A stretch of DNA of 6,816 nt from a bacterium (GTDB lineage: Bacteria; Verrucomicrobiota; Verrucomicrobiae; Limisphaerales; J093), in the NCBI GenBank assembly GCA_021839785.1, contig JAKCAB010000098.1, forward strand, positions 1-6,816. The letters run 5' to 3'. Both the position numbers and the translations under genes were made by a program. The notes below the pieces were generated by a model. That model did not search any database. It saw only the letters and a list, made by a program, of their open reading frames with translations, and was not told the DNA's origin. Shown here in pieces: positions 1-6,486 of the stretch; the first letter of the stretch is position 1; every line of letters starts with the position of its first letter.

Positions 1-1795
1 TCTTGCCGTAAGTCTTTTTGATCGTCTTCTTGATCTGCTCGATCGCTTCTTCGCGCGGCAGCACGCCGGACAAGGCGAAGAAGCAGGTCTGCATGATCGT
101 GTTGATGCGCGCGCCCATGCCTGTGTCATGGGCCACCTTGATGGCGTCGATCACGAAGAACCGGGCCTTCTTTTTGATGAGGCTGTCCTGCACTGGCCGC
201 GGCAGCTTGGCCCAGACTTCCTCCGGTCCGTACACGGTGTTGAGCAGGAACGTGCCGCCGGTCACCAGCGGCTTGAGCATGTCGTAGCGCTCCAGGAAAA
301 TCGGTTGGTGGCAGGCCACGAAGTTGGATTTGCTGACCAGGTAGCTGGACGGGATGTTGTTCGGGCCAAACCGGAGGTGCGACACCGTGACCGCGCCGGC
401 CTTCTTCGAGTCATAGACGAAGTAGCCTTGCGCGTAATTGTCCGTCTCCTCGCCGATGATCTTGATCGAGTTTTTGTTGGCGCCGACGGTGCCGTCCGAG
501 CCTAGGCCGTAGAACAGCGCGCGGACTACGTTTGCGGGTTCGATCGAGAATTCCTCGTCGTACGGCAGGCTGAAGTTGGTCACGTCGTCCTGAATGCCGA
601 CGGTGAAATGATTCTTCGGCCGGGCGGTGGCGGCGTTGTCGAACACGCCCTTGATCATCGCCGGGGTGAATTCCTTCGAGGACAAGCCGTACCGGCCGCC
701 GACCACCTTGGGCATCGCCGTGAGCTTGCCCCAACCATTCGCCAGGCCTTCGCTCAGGCCCGCCACCACGTCCAAGTACAGCGGCTCGCCGGTGGCGCCG
801 GGCTCCTTCGTGCGGTCGAGCACGGAGACCCCTTTCGTCGTGGCCGGCAACGTCTCCATGAACCGCTGCACGTCGAACGGCCGGTAAAGCCGGACCTTCA
901 GCACGCCGTACTTGCCGCCTTGCTCGTTCAAGAACCGGACCGTCGCTTCGGCCGTGTCGCCGCCGGAGCCCATGACCACGATCACGTTGGTGGCGTCCGG
1001 CGCCCCGACGTACTGGAAGAGCTGGTATTGCCGGCCGCTCAGTTTGGCGAAGGCGTCCATGGCCTTCTGCGTGATGGCCGGGCAGGCCGCGTAGAACGGG
1101 TTGCAGCGCTCGCGCGCCTGGAAGAACACGTCGGGATTCTGGGCGGTGCCGCGCAGGACCGGACGCTCGGGGTTCATCGCGCGCGCGCGGTGCGCCAGCA
1201 CATGGTCTTCGTTGATCATTTGCCGCATGATGTCCTCGGTGACCATCTCGATCTTCGAGACCTCGTGCGATGTGCGGAAACCGTCGAAGAAATGCAGGAA
1301 CGGCACGCGCGCTTCCAGCGTGGCCGCCTGGGCAATCAGCGCAAAGTCCATGGCTTCCTGCACCGATGCCGAACTCAGCAACGCGAAGCCGGTACCGCGC
1401 GCGTGCATCACATCACTGTGATCGCCAAAGATGGACAGCGCGTGGGTGGCGATCGTGCGGGCGGTGACGTGGAAGACCGTGGAGGTGAGCTCGCCCGCGA
1501 TCTTGAACATGTTCGGGATCTTGAGCAGCAACCCTTGGGACGCGGTGAAGGTGCAGGTCAGGGCGCCGGTTTGCAGCGCGCCGTGCACCGCCCCCGCGGC
1601 CCCCGCCTCACTTTGCAGCTCGACCACCGAAGGCACGGTGCCCCAGAGGTTCTTGATGCCTTCGGACGCCCACTGGTCGCACCACTCGCCCAGGTTCGAA
1701 GAGGGGGTGATCGGATAGATGCCCATCACCTCGTTGCAGCGATACGCCACATAGGCGACGGCCTCGTTGCCATCAATGGTTGCAAAGACTTTCAT
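1..1795 (-). CDS. nifJ: Pyruvate:ferredoxin (flavodoxin) oxidoreductase, N-terminal half (partial, runs off left edge)
   Basis: This homodimeric enzyme type converts pyruvate and CoA to acetyl-CoA and CO2 and reduces ferredoxin or flavodoxin in the cytoplasm, using TPP and [4Fe-4S] clusters. The reverse complement reads without a stop from ATG at 1795 to base 2, giving 598 residues of a protein that is usually about 1170-1200 long. The start reads MKVFATIDGNEAVAYVAYRC, followed by YPITPSS (27-33). T30, E63 and R113 match by position the TPP- and pyruvate-contacting Thr31, Glu64 and Arg114 of the Desulfovibrio africanus enzyme. Other family blocks are THALSIFGDHSDVM (117-130), FFDGFRTSHE (169-178), VLDRTKEPG (325-333) and, in the gamma-type domain, GLGSDGTVGANKNSIKIIGE (430-449) and YDSKKAGA (461-468). 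Domains I, II and most of III are present. The 4Fe-4S and pyrophosphate-binding domains must lie left of base 1. No strong Shine-Dalgarno precedes the start (only GGA four bases upstream), but the start coincides with the family N-terminus. No frameshift is seen. Confidence 0.96.
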   Translation of the reverse strand, partial: MKVFATIDGNEAVAYVAYRCNEVMGIYPITPSSNLGEWCDQWASEGIKNLWGTVPSVVELQSEAGAAGAVHGALQTGALTCTFTASQGLLLKIPNMFKIAGELTSTVFHVTARTIATHALSIFGDHSDVMHARGTGFALLSSASVQEAMDFALIAQAATLEARVPFLHFFDGFRTSHEVSKIEMVTEDIMRQMINEDHVLAHRARAMNPERPVLRGTAQNPDVFFQARERCNPFYAACPAITQKAMDAFAKLSGRQYQLFQYVGAPDATNVIVVMGSGGDTAEATVRFLNEQGGKYGVLKVRLYRPFDVQRFMETLPATTKGVSVLDRTKEPGATGEPLYLDVVAGLSEGLANGWGKLTAMPKVVGGRYGLSSKEFTPAMIKGVFDNAATARPKNHFTVGIQDDVTNFSLPYDEEFSIEPANVVRALFYGLGSDGTVGANKNSIKIIGEETDNYAQGYFVYDSKKAGAVTVSHLRFGPNNIPSSYLVSKSNFVACHQPIFLERYDMLKPLVTGGTFLLNTVYGPEEVWAKLPRPVQDSLIKKKARFFVIDAIKVAHDTGMGARINTIMQTCFFALSGVLPREEAIEQIKKTIKKTYGK

Positions 1796-1802
1796 GGTCC
1801 AA

Positions 1803-1818
1803 TTCGATTTCGAACGTT
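1803..1818. promoter_or_regulatory. AT-rich nested palindromes in the nifJ leader
   Basis: TTCGA (1803-1807) and TCGAA (1810-1814) are inverted around TT. They overlap the self-complementary hexamers TTCGAA (1809-1814) and AACGTT (1813-1818). This short AT-rich patch lies immediately before the nifJ start in otherwise very GC-rich DNA, where a ribosome binding site would be expected but none is clear. It may keep the start region unstructured or bind a regulator. The function is not known. Confidence 0.25.
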
Positions 1819-1820
1819 AA

Positions 1821-1859
1821 GCCTTGCCGACGCCGGATTGCCGGGCCGCCGGGCAAGGC
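1821..1859. promoter_or_regulatory. Perfect 8-bp inverted repeat upstream of nifJ (possible operator)
   Basis: GCCTTGCC (1821-1828) and GGCAAGGC (1852-1859) form a perfect inverted repeat with a 23-base spacer, 26-64 bases upstream of the nifJ ATG. The arm centres are 31 bp apart, about three helical turns, so a dimeric regulator could contact both on one face. The repeat brackets the weak -10 candidate at 1837-1842. As RNA it would be a long-looped hairpin. That it is an operator is an inference from position only. Confidence 0.3.
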
Positions 1860-1865
1860 GGTCAA
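1837..1865 (-). promoter_or_regulatory. Possible sigma70-like promoter for nifJ
   Basis: On the minus strand TTGACC (1865-1860) matches five of six bases of a -35 box. It is followed after 17 bases by GGCAAT (1842-1837), which matches only the last three bases of a -10 box. Transcription would start near 1830 and leave a leader of about 35 bases. The -35 is good and the -10 is poor. In a phylum with different promoter preferences this could be chance. Confidence 0.25.
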
Positions 1866-2070
1866 GAGCGAGCGGGAGCGCCGGATCGGGCTTGAAGCAA
1901 GCAGCGGACGCCGCAGCCACTCATCCGGGATTAGAATTCGGCCAAGCCCGCGCCTTCGCTCCACATGCCTTGGCCAGTCCTAGCCCTTTTTTGCGATGAG
2001 GTGGGCGCAAGGTGGCCATAAGCGCACAAAGCGACGTTGCCGGAGCGCGCGCGGCTGTGTTAGCCGGGGG

Positions 2071-2112
2071 CACCCGCGGCTCGCGGGTGGTTGTCGCTGG
2101 CCCGGCGACGAC
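2071..2112. repeat. Two abutting hairpins
   Basis: CACCCGCG (2071-2078) and CGCGGGTG (2082-2089) form a perfect 8-bp stem with the three-base loop GCT. Directly next to it, GTTGTCGC (2090-2097) pairs with GCGACGAC (2105-2112) with one T·G wobble around a seven-base loop. A smaller stem, CGGCT/AGCCG (2052-2056 and 2062-2066), sits just before them. The wobble pairs in plus-strand RNA and would be an A·C mismatch in minus-strand RNA, a faint hint toward the plus orientation. Confidence 0.55.
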
Positions 2113-2171
2113 ACGCCGCCATCGGCCACATTCTCCTTGGCGAAAGTCAGAGGCAGGGTGCGCGGGGGTGT

Positions 2172-2211
2172 GTTGGGCGTGGCCGCCCAACCTTGCACGC
2201 CAGCGGCGTGC
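2172..2211. repeat. Two consecutive perfect hairpins
   Basis: GTTGGGCG (2172-2179) pairs perfectly with CGCCCAAC (2184-2191) around the loop TGGC. Three bases later GCACGCC (2195-2201) pairs perfectly with GGCGTGC (2205-2211) around the loop AGC. Neither is followed by a T-run on either strand, so they do not look like ordinary intrinsic terminators. Confidence 0.55.
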
Positions 2212-2333
2212 GGTCCCCAACGCGAATCTCGACGCCAACGCTTCGCCCGGCGCGCGGCTGTCCTCAACCGCAGCATCAAAGCAACATCCAGCGCTTTGGA
2301 ACTCTCGGAGTCGCCTTGCCAGCAAACGCGGCT

Positions 2334-2378
2334 GCGACTGGTGCGGAGCACCCAGTCGCGCGCCAATGGCTTTGCCAT
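2334..2378. repeat. 11-bp hairpin followed by a 5-bp hairpin downstream of the IOR gene
   Basis: GCGACTGG-TGC (2334-2344) pairs with GCA-C-CCAGTCGC (2348-2359) around the loop GGA, with one bulged C at 2351. ATGGC (2366-2370) pairs with GCCAT (2374-2378) around TTT. In the minus-strand transcript these structures begin about 38 bases after the stop codon of the fused oxidoreductase. They could shape or protect the 3' end of that mRNA. There is no U-tract after them on the minus strand, so a canonical Rho-independent terminator is not supported. Confidence 0.5.
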
Positions 2379-2415
2379 GCCGGCTCGCCCGCCAATTCCG
2401 GCGTTCGCTGCCGGT

Positions 2416-5400
2416 TCAGGCGGTAGCCAGAACGGGCTCCGCCTGCGGCCGGTCGGCCAGTTCGACGAGCCAGATTTCGGCCTGCCGGCGCGCGGCGTCC
2501 ATCTTGGGATAGCGGATTTCGCGGTAGCCAGTCACCGATTCGGGCAGTTGCAGCACCTTGAGAAAAATGCGGTAACGGCTGGCGTCGGTGGCCAGGTCGG
2601 TGAAGCGAGGTAGCAAACTGACGTACCAGTCGCGGAACTCGCGTTCCCGCCGATGCCAGTCGGGGAGCACCCGCCGCAGCCAGCGCATGCGCTTCATGAG
2701 GTTCAACATCCAATCGCGCGTCTTCATGTCCCAGGCGATCTCGCGCCCCAGCAGGGCGAATTGCGGCCGGTTGAGGTGGCGGTATTCGAGGCGATCGCCC
2801 CGCGCCGGATCCACCTGGTAACGCGCCCGGTCGCGCCGGTGCTTTTCCTCGCTGGTCAGCAGGTGGGCGACGTAGATCTCGTCCTTGATCGCCATCACCT
2901 TGTGGAGATTCCAAATGACCGCCCGCGTTGCGGCGAGGCCGAGGCCCGGGCGATCGGCGGCGCGCACTTGCTCGACGAGGTCCACGTAACGGCGCGCGTA
3001 CGCCAGGTTTTCAAATTGGACCAAATCATAGATCCGCCGGGCGAATTCGCGGCGCAGCTCGTCGTCCTCTGGCCAGTCTGCCACCGTCGATTCCACCAGC
3101 TCGCGGTATTGCTCGCCGAGCCGGCCGCCGGCACGTTGCGATCGCGCGAGGATGTCCGCCTTGTCCGCCAGCACTTCCGCGTAGGTGTCGGGTTCGCGAT
3201 AAATGGCCGCCGCGCGCAGCACGGCCGCGCGGTCATGCACGAGACAACGGCCGAGGTTGAACGCCTTGAGGTTGTCGGCCGCCGCCGCCCCCAGGCCGGA
3301 GTGGATCGCCCATTCGAGGCTCGCCAGGCTGAGCGGGAGCAAGCCGCGCTGAAAGGCCACGCCCAGCATCACGATGTTCGCGTAAAGCTGGTTGCCAAAA
3401 AAGTGTTCCGAGAGCCGTGAAATGTCGTCGCTGAAATACGCGTCCGCGCGCGTGTTGGCGCGGAGCTGAGCTTCGAGTTCGGCCACCGCGAAATCGTCCT
3501 TGCCCAGCAAGGTGAGAATGGTCGGCGTCTTGTGGGTGTTGACGATCACCGCCGTGCGTTGGCGGCTGCCGACGCGCTGGTTGGTGGACGGATCGAGCGC
3601 GCGCGCCGCTTCGAGCACGTCCACCCCGAACAGCAGGTCGGCTTTGCCGTAAGGTATCAAATTGGACGTGAATGGCCCACCGTGCGGCGTGTAGGTGATC
3701 ATCGAATAGACGCCGCCGTTCCGAATCGCCAGCCCCTTCTTGTCGCAATACTGGATGCAGTAGCCTTCGCGGTGGCCGGCCAGCACGAGGATCGCGGTGG
3801 CGGTGCCGATGCCCATGCCGCCCACGCCGGCCAGGTAGCCGTGCCACGGGCGGTCGAGCTTGCTGGGCGGCGGCGCCGGCAAATGCGCCAGATCGAGCCG
3901 CTCGATCGGCGCGGGGGCGGGTTGGCCGCGCGTAACGATCACTTCCTCGAACGAAGGACACGCCTTCACGCGCGGACCGTCGTTGTCCGTGGAGACCAGG
4001 AACCGCGTGCAAGCCCCGTCCGCCACGCACCAGGAGAGGTCGATCTCCACCTTCTGGCCGTAAGGCGTCTGGTGGAGCGTGAGGCCGGGGCAGCCGGTGG
4101 CCTTGGTGCATTCCAGGCAATTCTCGCAAACCTCGTGGGTGATGTTGATGTACCGCTTGCTGGGCAGGTAGCCCTGCGCCTTCAACGTGCGACGCTCTTC
4201 GCGGGCGCGCCGACGATGGAACGTGATGCCGCATTCCTTGTCGGCCACGATCACCTTGACGCCATTTTGGAGGATCGTCTTTTCGAGCAACGCGCGGTAG
4301 CTCTCGACCTCGGCCGGGTTCACGCGCACCACGGTCGCGCCGGAACTGGCCTGGTCGGTGAGGCCCGCGATCACGGCGTCGATGTTTTGGGCGAACGTCT
4401 TTTCGCCCAGCAATCCTTCCTCCAGCCCGGGCGTCGGCTGGTGCCCGGTCATGGCGGTCGTTTTGTTGTCGAGGATGATGTAGGTGATGTCCTGGCCGTT
4501 CTTGAGCGAGTTCGAGATGGCGATCTGCCCGCTGTGGAAGAAGGTCGAGTCGCCCATGAACACGACCTGCTTGTTGCGGATGAACGGATCGATGCCGGCC
4601 CCGGTGCCGCCCCCCAGGCCCATGCCCGAGTAGTTGTGCATGAGGTCTTTGGTGGGCTCGAACATCAGCATCGTGTAACAGCCGGTGTCGCCGTGAAACA
4701 CCAGATCCACCGGCGCCGTGCCGTGAACGCGCTGCATGTAAAGCGGATCGCGGAACTGCTTCTTGATCTCGGTGAGCACGCTGGCCGAATCGCGGTGCGG
4801 ACAACCGGGACAAAACGTGGGCGTGCGCGGCGCCACCTTGACCTGGATGGCTTCGACTTCGGCGATCAAGTCCAGTTCGCGTTGCACCCGCCGGCGGTCG
4901 ATCCGCCCCGCCAGTTCCGGCGTGGCCAGGAACAACGGCCCCAGCCGGTCGATGAGTTTGCTCGGGTTCAGCCCGCGCGTCTCGGGGATGCCGATCAACC
5001 CGTTCGGGAATTGCTTGCCCCAGACCTCAGCGGGTAACGGCCGCGACTCGTGATCGGCGTTCTGTCGCGCGCGGCTGATGATTTCGATCACCATTTCTTC
5101 CAGGAAACCGCGGCGTTCCTCGATCACAAACAGCCGCCGCAGTCCGGCCGCAAACTCCGTCACCAGCGATGGGTCCAGCGGGTAGGTCACGCCGACTTTC
5201 AGGATCGGGAAATGGCCATCCAGCCCCATCTCGGCCAGAGCATGGCGGAGGTAGCAATACGCCGCCGCGGACGTCACGAATCCGAGCCGCGCTTCGGCGT
5301 TGGTGTCGGTGGTCGGGCGCAACACGCGGTTCGCCCCGTGCCGGCGCGCGCTCGCCCAAAGCCGCTCGTAGCGCTCGTGGATTTGCTGCTCTTTCAGCCA

Positions 5401-6105
5401 GGTCCGCGGCGGCAGCAGCACATTCCGCTCGAGGTCGATCTTGGCCGTGTCGAGCGTGACCCGGTTTTCCGTGTTGATCGTGGGAAACTGGTTCGGCCAC
5501 ACCTCCACCGAACCGCCGCCGTCGGCTTGGTTCGTCGTCACCAGATACCCGATGTAAAGCTCGCTCTCCCGCGACAACTTGAACGCCAGGTTGATCCAGT
5601 CCTTCAACTCCTGCGGGTCGCTCGGCTCCAGCACCGGCATCATCAAGTGCTTGCAGATGTAACGCGAATCGGCCGGCACCTGGGTAGAGTCGCTCCACGG
5701 GTCATCGCCCAGCACCACCACCGCGCCGCCTTGCGGGTGGGCGCCGACCAGGTTGCCTAGAGCCAGCGCGTCCGCCGCCACGTGCACGCCCACGCTTTTC
5801 TGGACCGTGATCGCGCGCAACCCGTGCATCTGCGAGCCGTTCACCATCGCCGCCGCCAGGGCCTCGTTGTTGGCCATCGTGGCCCGGATGCCTTGCGCGC
5901 TAAGCAATTCGGCGATGTCTTGGGCGGTGTCGAAAAAAGCGGCCACCGGCGAGCCCGGATAGCCGGTCCAAAGATGGGTGCCGCCTTCCGTTTCCAAACA
6001 CCCTTTCACCAGGAGTTCGTTCCCGGTAAAAACTTCAATGCCAGAGGCTTGTGTGAATCGCGGGGCCGCTTTCACTGATGAAAGTTTGTCATTCAACCAG
6101 AGCAT
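2416..6105 (-). CDS. Indolepyruvate (aryl-pyruvate) ferredoxin oxidoreductase, long fused form
   Basis: The 1229-residue product is a cytoplasmic 2-oxoacid:ferredoxin oxidoreductase expected to turn indolepyruvate, phenylpyruvate or similar acids plus CoA into aryl-acetyl-CoA, CO2 and reduced ferredoxin. The N-terminal alpha-type domain has GNELLVKGCLE (28-38), WTGYPGSP (46-53) and a candidate TPP-activating E81 in NNEALAAAM. The TPP domain has FCPGCPHR (431-438), GDTGCYTML (472-480), MGLGGGTGAGID (495-506), GDSTFFHSG (518-526) and DNKTTAMTGHQP (546-557). Seven cysteines follow: C660, C663, C666, C672, C693, C699 and C716. The gamma-type domain starts near 752 with GVGGMGIGTATA (760-771) and KKGLAIRNGGVYS (789-801). 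A helical C-terminal region (about 985-1215) resembles the DUF6537 tail of single-chain IORs. I chose ATG 6105 because the open frame upstream only mirrors the ferredoxin gene, and the family N-terminus begins shortly after 6105. AGGGAAG lies about 13 bases upstream, rather far for a ribosome binding site. True substrate specificity cannot be read from sequence. Confidence 0.93.
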   Translation of the reverse strand: MLWLNDKLSSVKAAPRFTQASGIEVFTGNELLVKGCLETEGGTHLWTGYPGSPVAAFFDTAQDIAELLSAQGIRATMANNEALAAAMVNGSQMHGLRAITVQKSVGVHVAADALALGNLVGAHPQGGAVVVLGDDPWSDSTQVPADSRYICKHLMMPVLEPSDPQELKDWINLAFKLSRESELYIGYLVTTNQADGGGSVEVWPNQFPTINTENRVTLDTAKIDLERNVLLPPRTWLKEQQIHERYERLWASARRHGANRVLRPTTDTNAEARLGFVTSAAAYCYLRHALAEMGLDGHFPILKVGVTYPLDPSLVTEFAAGLRRLFVIEERRGFLEEMVIEIISRARQNADHESRPLPAEVWGKQFPNGLIGIPETRGLNPSKLIDRLGPLFLATPELAGRIDRRRVQRELDLIAEVEAIQVKVAPRTPTFCPGCPHRDSASVLTEIKKQFRDPLYMQRVHGTAPVDLVFHGDTGCYTMLMFEPTKDLMHNYSGMGLGGGTGAGIDPFIRNKQVVFMGDSTFFHSGQIAISNSLKNGQDITYIILDNKTTAMTGHQPTPGLEEGLLGEKTFAQNIDAVIAGLTDQASSGATVVRVNPAEVESYRALLEKTILQNGVKVIVADKECGITFHRRRAREERRTLKAQGYLPSKRYINITHEVCENCLECTKATGCPGLTLHQTPYGQKVEIDLSWCVADGACTRFLVSTDNDGPRVKACPSFEEVIVTRGQPAPAPIERLDLAHLPAPPPSKLDRPWHGYLAGVGGMGIGTATAILVLAGHREGYCIQYCDKKGLAIRNGGVYSMITYTPHGGPFTSNLIPYGKADLLFGVDVLEAARALDPSTNQRVGSRQRTAVIVNTHKTPTILTLLGKDDFAVAELEAQLRANTRADAYFSDDISRLSEHFFGNQLYANIVMLGVAFQRGLLPLSLASLEWAIHSGLGAAAADNLKAFNLGRCLVHDRAAVLRAAAIYREPDTYAEVLADKADILARSQRAGGRLGEQYRELVESTVADWPEDDELRREFARRIYDLVQFENLAYARRYVDLVEQVRAADRPGLGLAATRAVIWNLHKVMAIKDEIYVAHLLTSEEKHRRDRARYQVDPARGDRLEYRHLNRPQFALLGREIAWDMKTRDWMLNLMKRMRWLRRVLPDWHRREREFRDWYVSLLPRFTDLATDASRYRIFLKVLQLPESVTGYREIRYPKMDAARRQAEIWLVELADRPQAEPVLATA

Positions 6106-6186
6106 TGGCAAGCGTTGACTTCCCTGCAAGGGACACTGATGCTGAGCACCAGTAAAACCGGCGCTCGCCGGAACCGTCGGACTGCC
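6106..6186. promoter_or_regulatory. Divergent control region between IOR and ferredoxin genes
   Basis: The two genes start head-to-head with 81 bases between them, so their promoters must overlap or face each other closely. The region carries two inverted repeats: TCCCT (6121-6125) with AGGGA (6129-6133), and a perfect CCGGCG (6158-6163) with CGCCGG (6166-6171) separated by CT. Both could be regulator sites or leader hairpins. Co-regulation is a reasonable inference from the arrangement, not something the sequence proves. Confidence 0.4.
6115..6143 (+). promoter_or_regulatory. Weak candidate promoter for the ferredoxin gene
   Basis: TTGACT (6115-6120) matches five of six bases of a -35 box. 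The hexamer 17 bases later, GATGCT (6138-6143), is a poor -10. If real, transcription would begin near 6150, leaving a leader of about 37 bases to ATG 6187 and excluding the alternative start at 6139. Confidence 0.2.
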
Positions 6187-6474
6187 ATGCCGAAAGTCAC
6201 CATCCTGCCGGTCGAACTCACTGCCGATGTCGCGGCCGGCGAGAACCTGCTCGACGCGGGCGAGCTCGCCGGGGTGGAAATGGTCGCCGGCTGCTTCAAT
6301 TGCTCGTGCGGCATGTGCGCGGTCGAAGTGATCCGTGGCGGGGAAAACCTGGCCGCCGCCACGCCGGGCGAAGTCGAGGTGCTGGCCGCCTCGCAGCGCC
6401 ACCCCGTCCGGTTCCGCCTCGCCTGTGCCACCAAAGTTCTCCGCGGCGAAGTCACGATTCGCCAGCTCGATTGA
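6187..6474 (+). CDS. [2Fe-2S] ferredoxin
   Basis: This 95-residue soluble electron carrier has the plant-type [2Fe-2S] signature: C36, C41 and C44 in GCFNCSCGMCAVEV (35-48, C-x4-C-x2-C) and the distal C80 in RFRLACAT (75-82). An additional cysteine, C39, sits inside the loop. The length and the beta-rich start (MPKVTILPVELTADVAAGEN) fit the family fold. ATG 6187 was chosen because the family N-terminus begins here. An in-frame ATG at 6139 would add 16 basic, unconserved residues but has the better purine stretch upstream (AAGGGA, five bases before it), so the start is not certain. The gene is divergent from the fused oxidoreductase and convergent with the RibD-type gene. It may accept electrons from the neighbouring oxidoreductase or serve another oxidoreductase or Fe-S assembly. 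Context alone cannot decide. Confidence 0.92.
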   Translation: MPKVTILPVELTADVAAGENLLDAGELAGVEMVAGCFNCSCGMCAVEVIRGGENLAAATPGEVEVLAASQRHPVRFRLACATKVLRGEVTIRQLD

Positions 6475-6486
6475 CCGCCGGCCCCG

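Larger units (their letters stand above)
2047..2378. repeat. Stem-loop array, probable dispersed intergenic repeat or structured RNA
   Basis: At least seven short stem-loops lie in about 330 bases: 2052-2066, 2071-2089, 2090-2112, 2172-2191, 2195-2211, 2334-2359 and 2366-2378. Most have perfect arms of 5-8 bp and loops of 3-5 bases, and one has an 11-bp stem. A 12-bp direct repeat, GCGCGCGGCTGT, occurs at 2047-2058 and 2250-2261, which suggests a duplicated module. Such tight symmetry is not expected from random GC-rich DNA and is not coding-like. It resembles extragenic palindromic elements or a structured RNA. I cannot tell the strand or whether it is transcribed apart from read-through of the upstream minus-strand gene. 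Copies elsewhere in the genome would settle the repeat interpretation. Confidence 0.5.
1796..2415. other. 620-base intergenic region without a credible gene
   Basis: This stretch separates the stop of the fused oxidoreductase (2416) from the start of nifJ (1795), both read on the minus strand. Several frames stay open here, but their translations are rich in Arg, Ala, Pro and Gly, show no recognisable family and have no ribosome binding site, so I call none of them genes. Bases 1796-1865 look like the nifJ control region. Bases 1940-1975 hold a 7-bp inverted repeat (GGCCAAG / CTTGGCC), and a T6 run follows on the plus strand at 1987-1992, but no plus-strand gene precedes it. Bases 2047-2378 are a dense succession of stem-loops, listed separately. 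I see no tRNA, insertion sequence or CRISPR. Confidence 0.7.

Noticed and set aside
1940..1992. Inverted repeat plus T6 run resembling a plus-strand intrinsic terminator
   Set aside because: There is no plus-strand gene upstream to terminate, and the T-run starts 11 bases after the stem, too far for a canonical terminator.
608..1999. A 463-codon open frame on the plus strand
   Set aside because: It lies antisense to nifJ, is very rich in Arg, His, Ala and Gly, shows no family similarity, and is the mirror of a strongly conserved gene in GC-rich DNA.
1921..2378. Two overlapping minus-strand open frames of 132-134 codons in the intergenic region
   Set aside because: They have no ribosome binding site, an Arg/Ala/Pro-rich composition and no family motif, and they run across the stem-loop array.
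2047..2378. CRISPR array or tRNA cluster as an explanation of the repeated structure
   Set aside because: The hairpins differ in sequence, there are no regularly spaced identical repeats, and no cloverleaf or CCA-type acceptor is visible.
1996..2613. A 205-codon plus-strand open frame spanning the intergenic region and the 3' end of the oxidoreductase gene
   Set aside because: The second half is antisense to a conserved coding region, the first half follows the hairpin array, and there is no recognisable domain.
3233..4813. A 526-codon minus-strand open frame in another frame of the oxidoreductase gene
   Set aside because: It is low-complexity Arg/His/Gly/Pro-rich translation and overlaps the real reading frame entirely.
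3532..5037. A 501-codon open frame on the plus strand opposite the fused oxidoreductase
   Set aside because: It has a shadow-type composition rich in Arg, Val, Asp and His and no recognisable motif. The opposite strand encodes the TPP, Fe-S and gamma domains without interruption.
6106..6402. N-terminal extension of the fused oxidoreductase by 99 residues
   Set aside because: The extension is merely the antisense of the [2Fe-2S] ferredoxin gene, and the family N-terminus starts just after ATG 6105.
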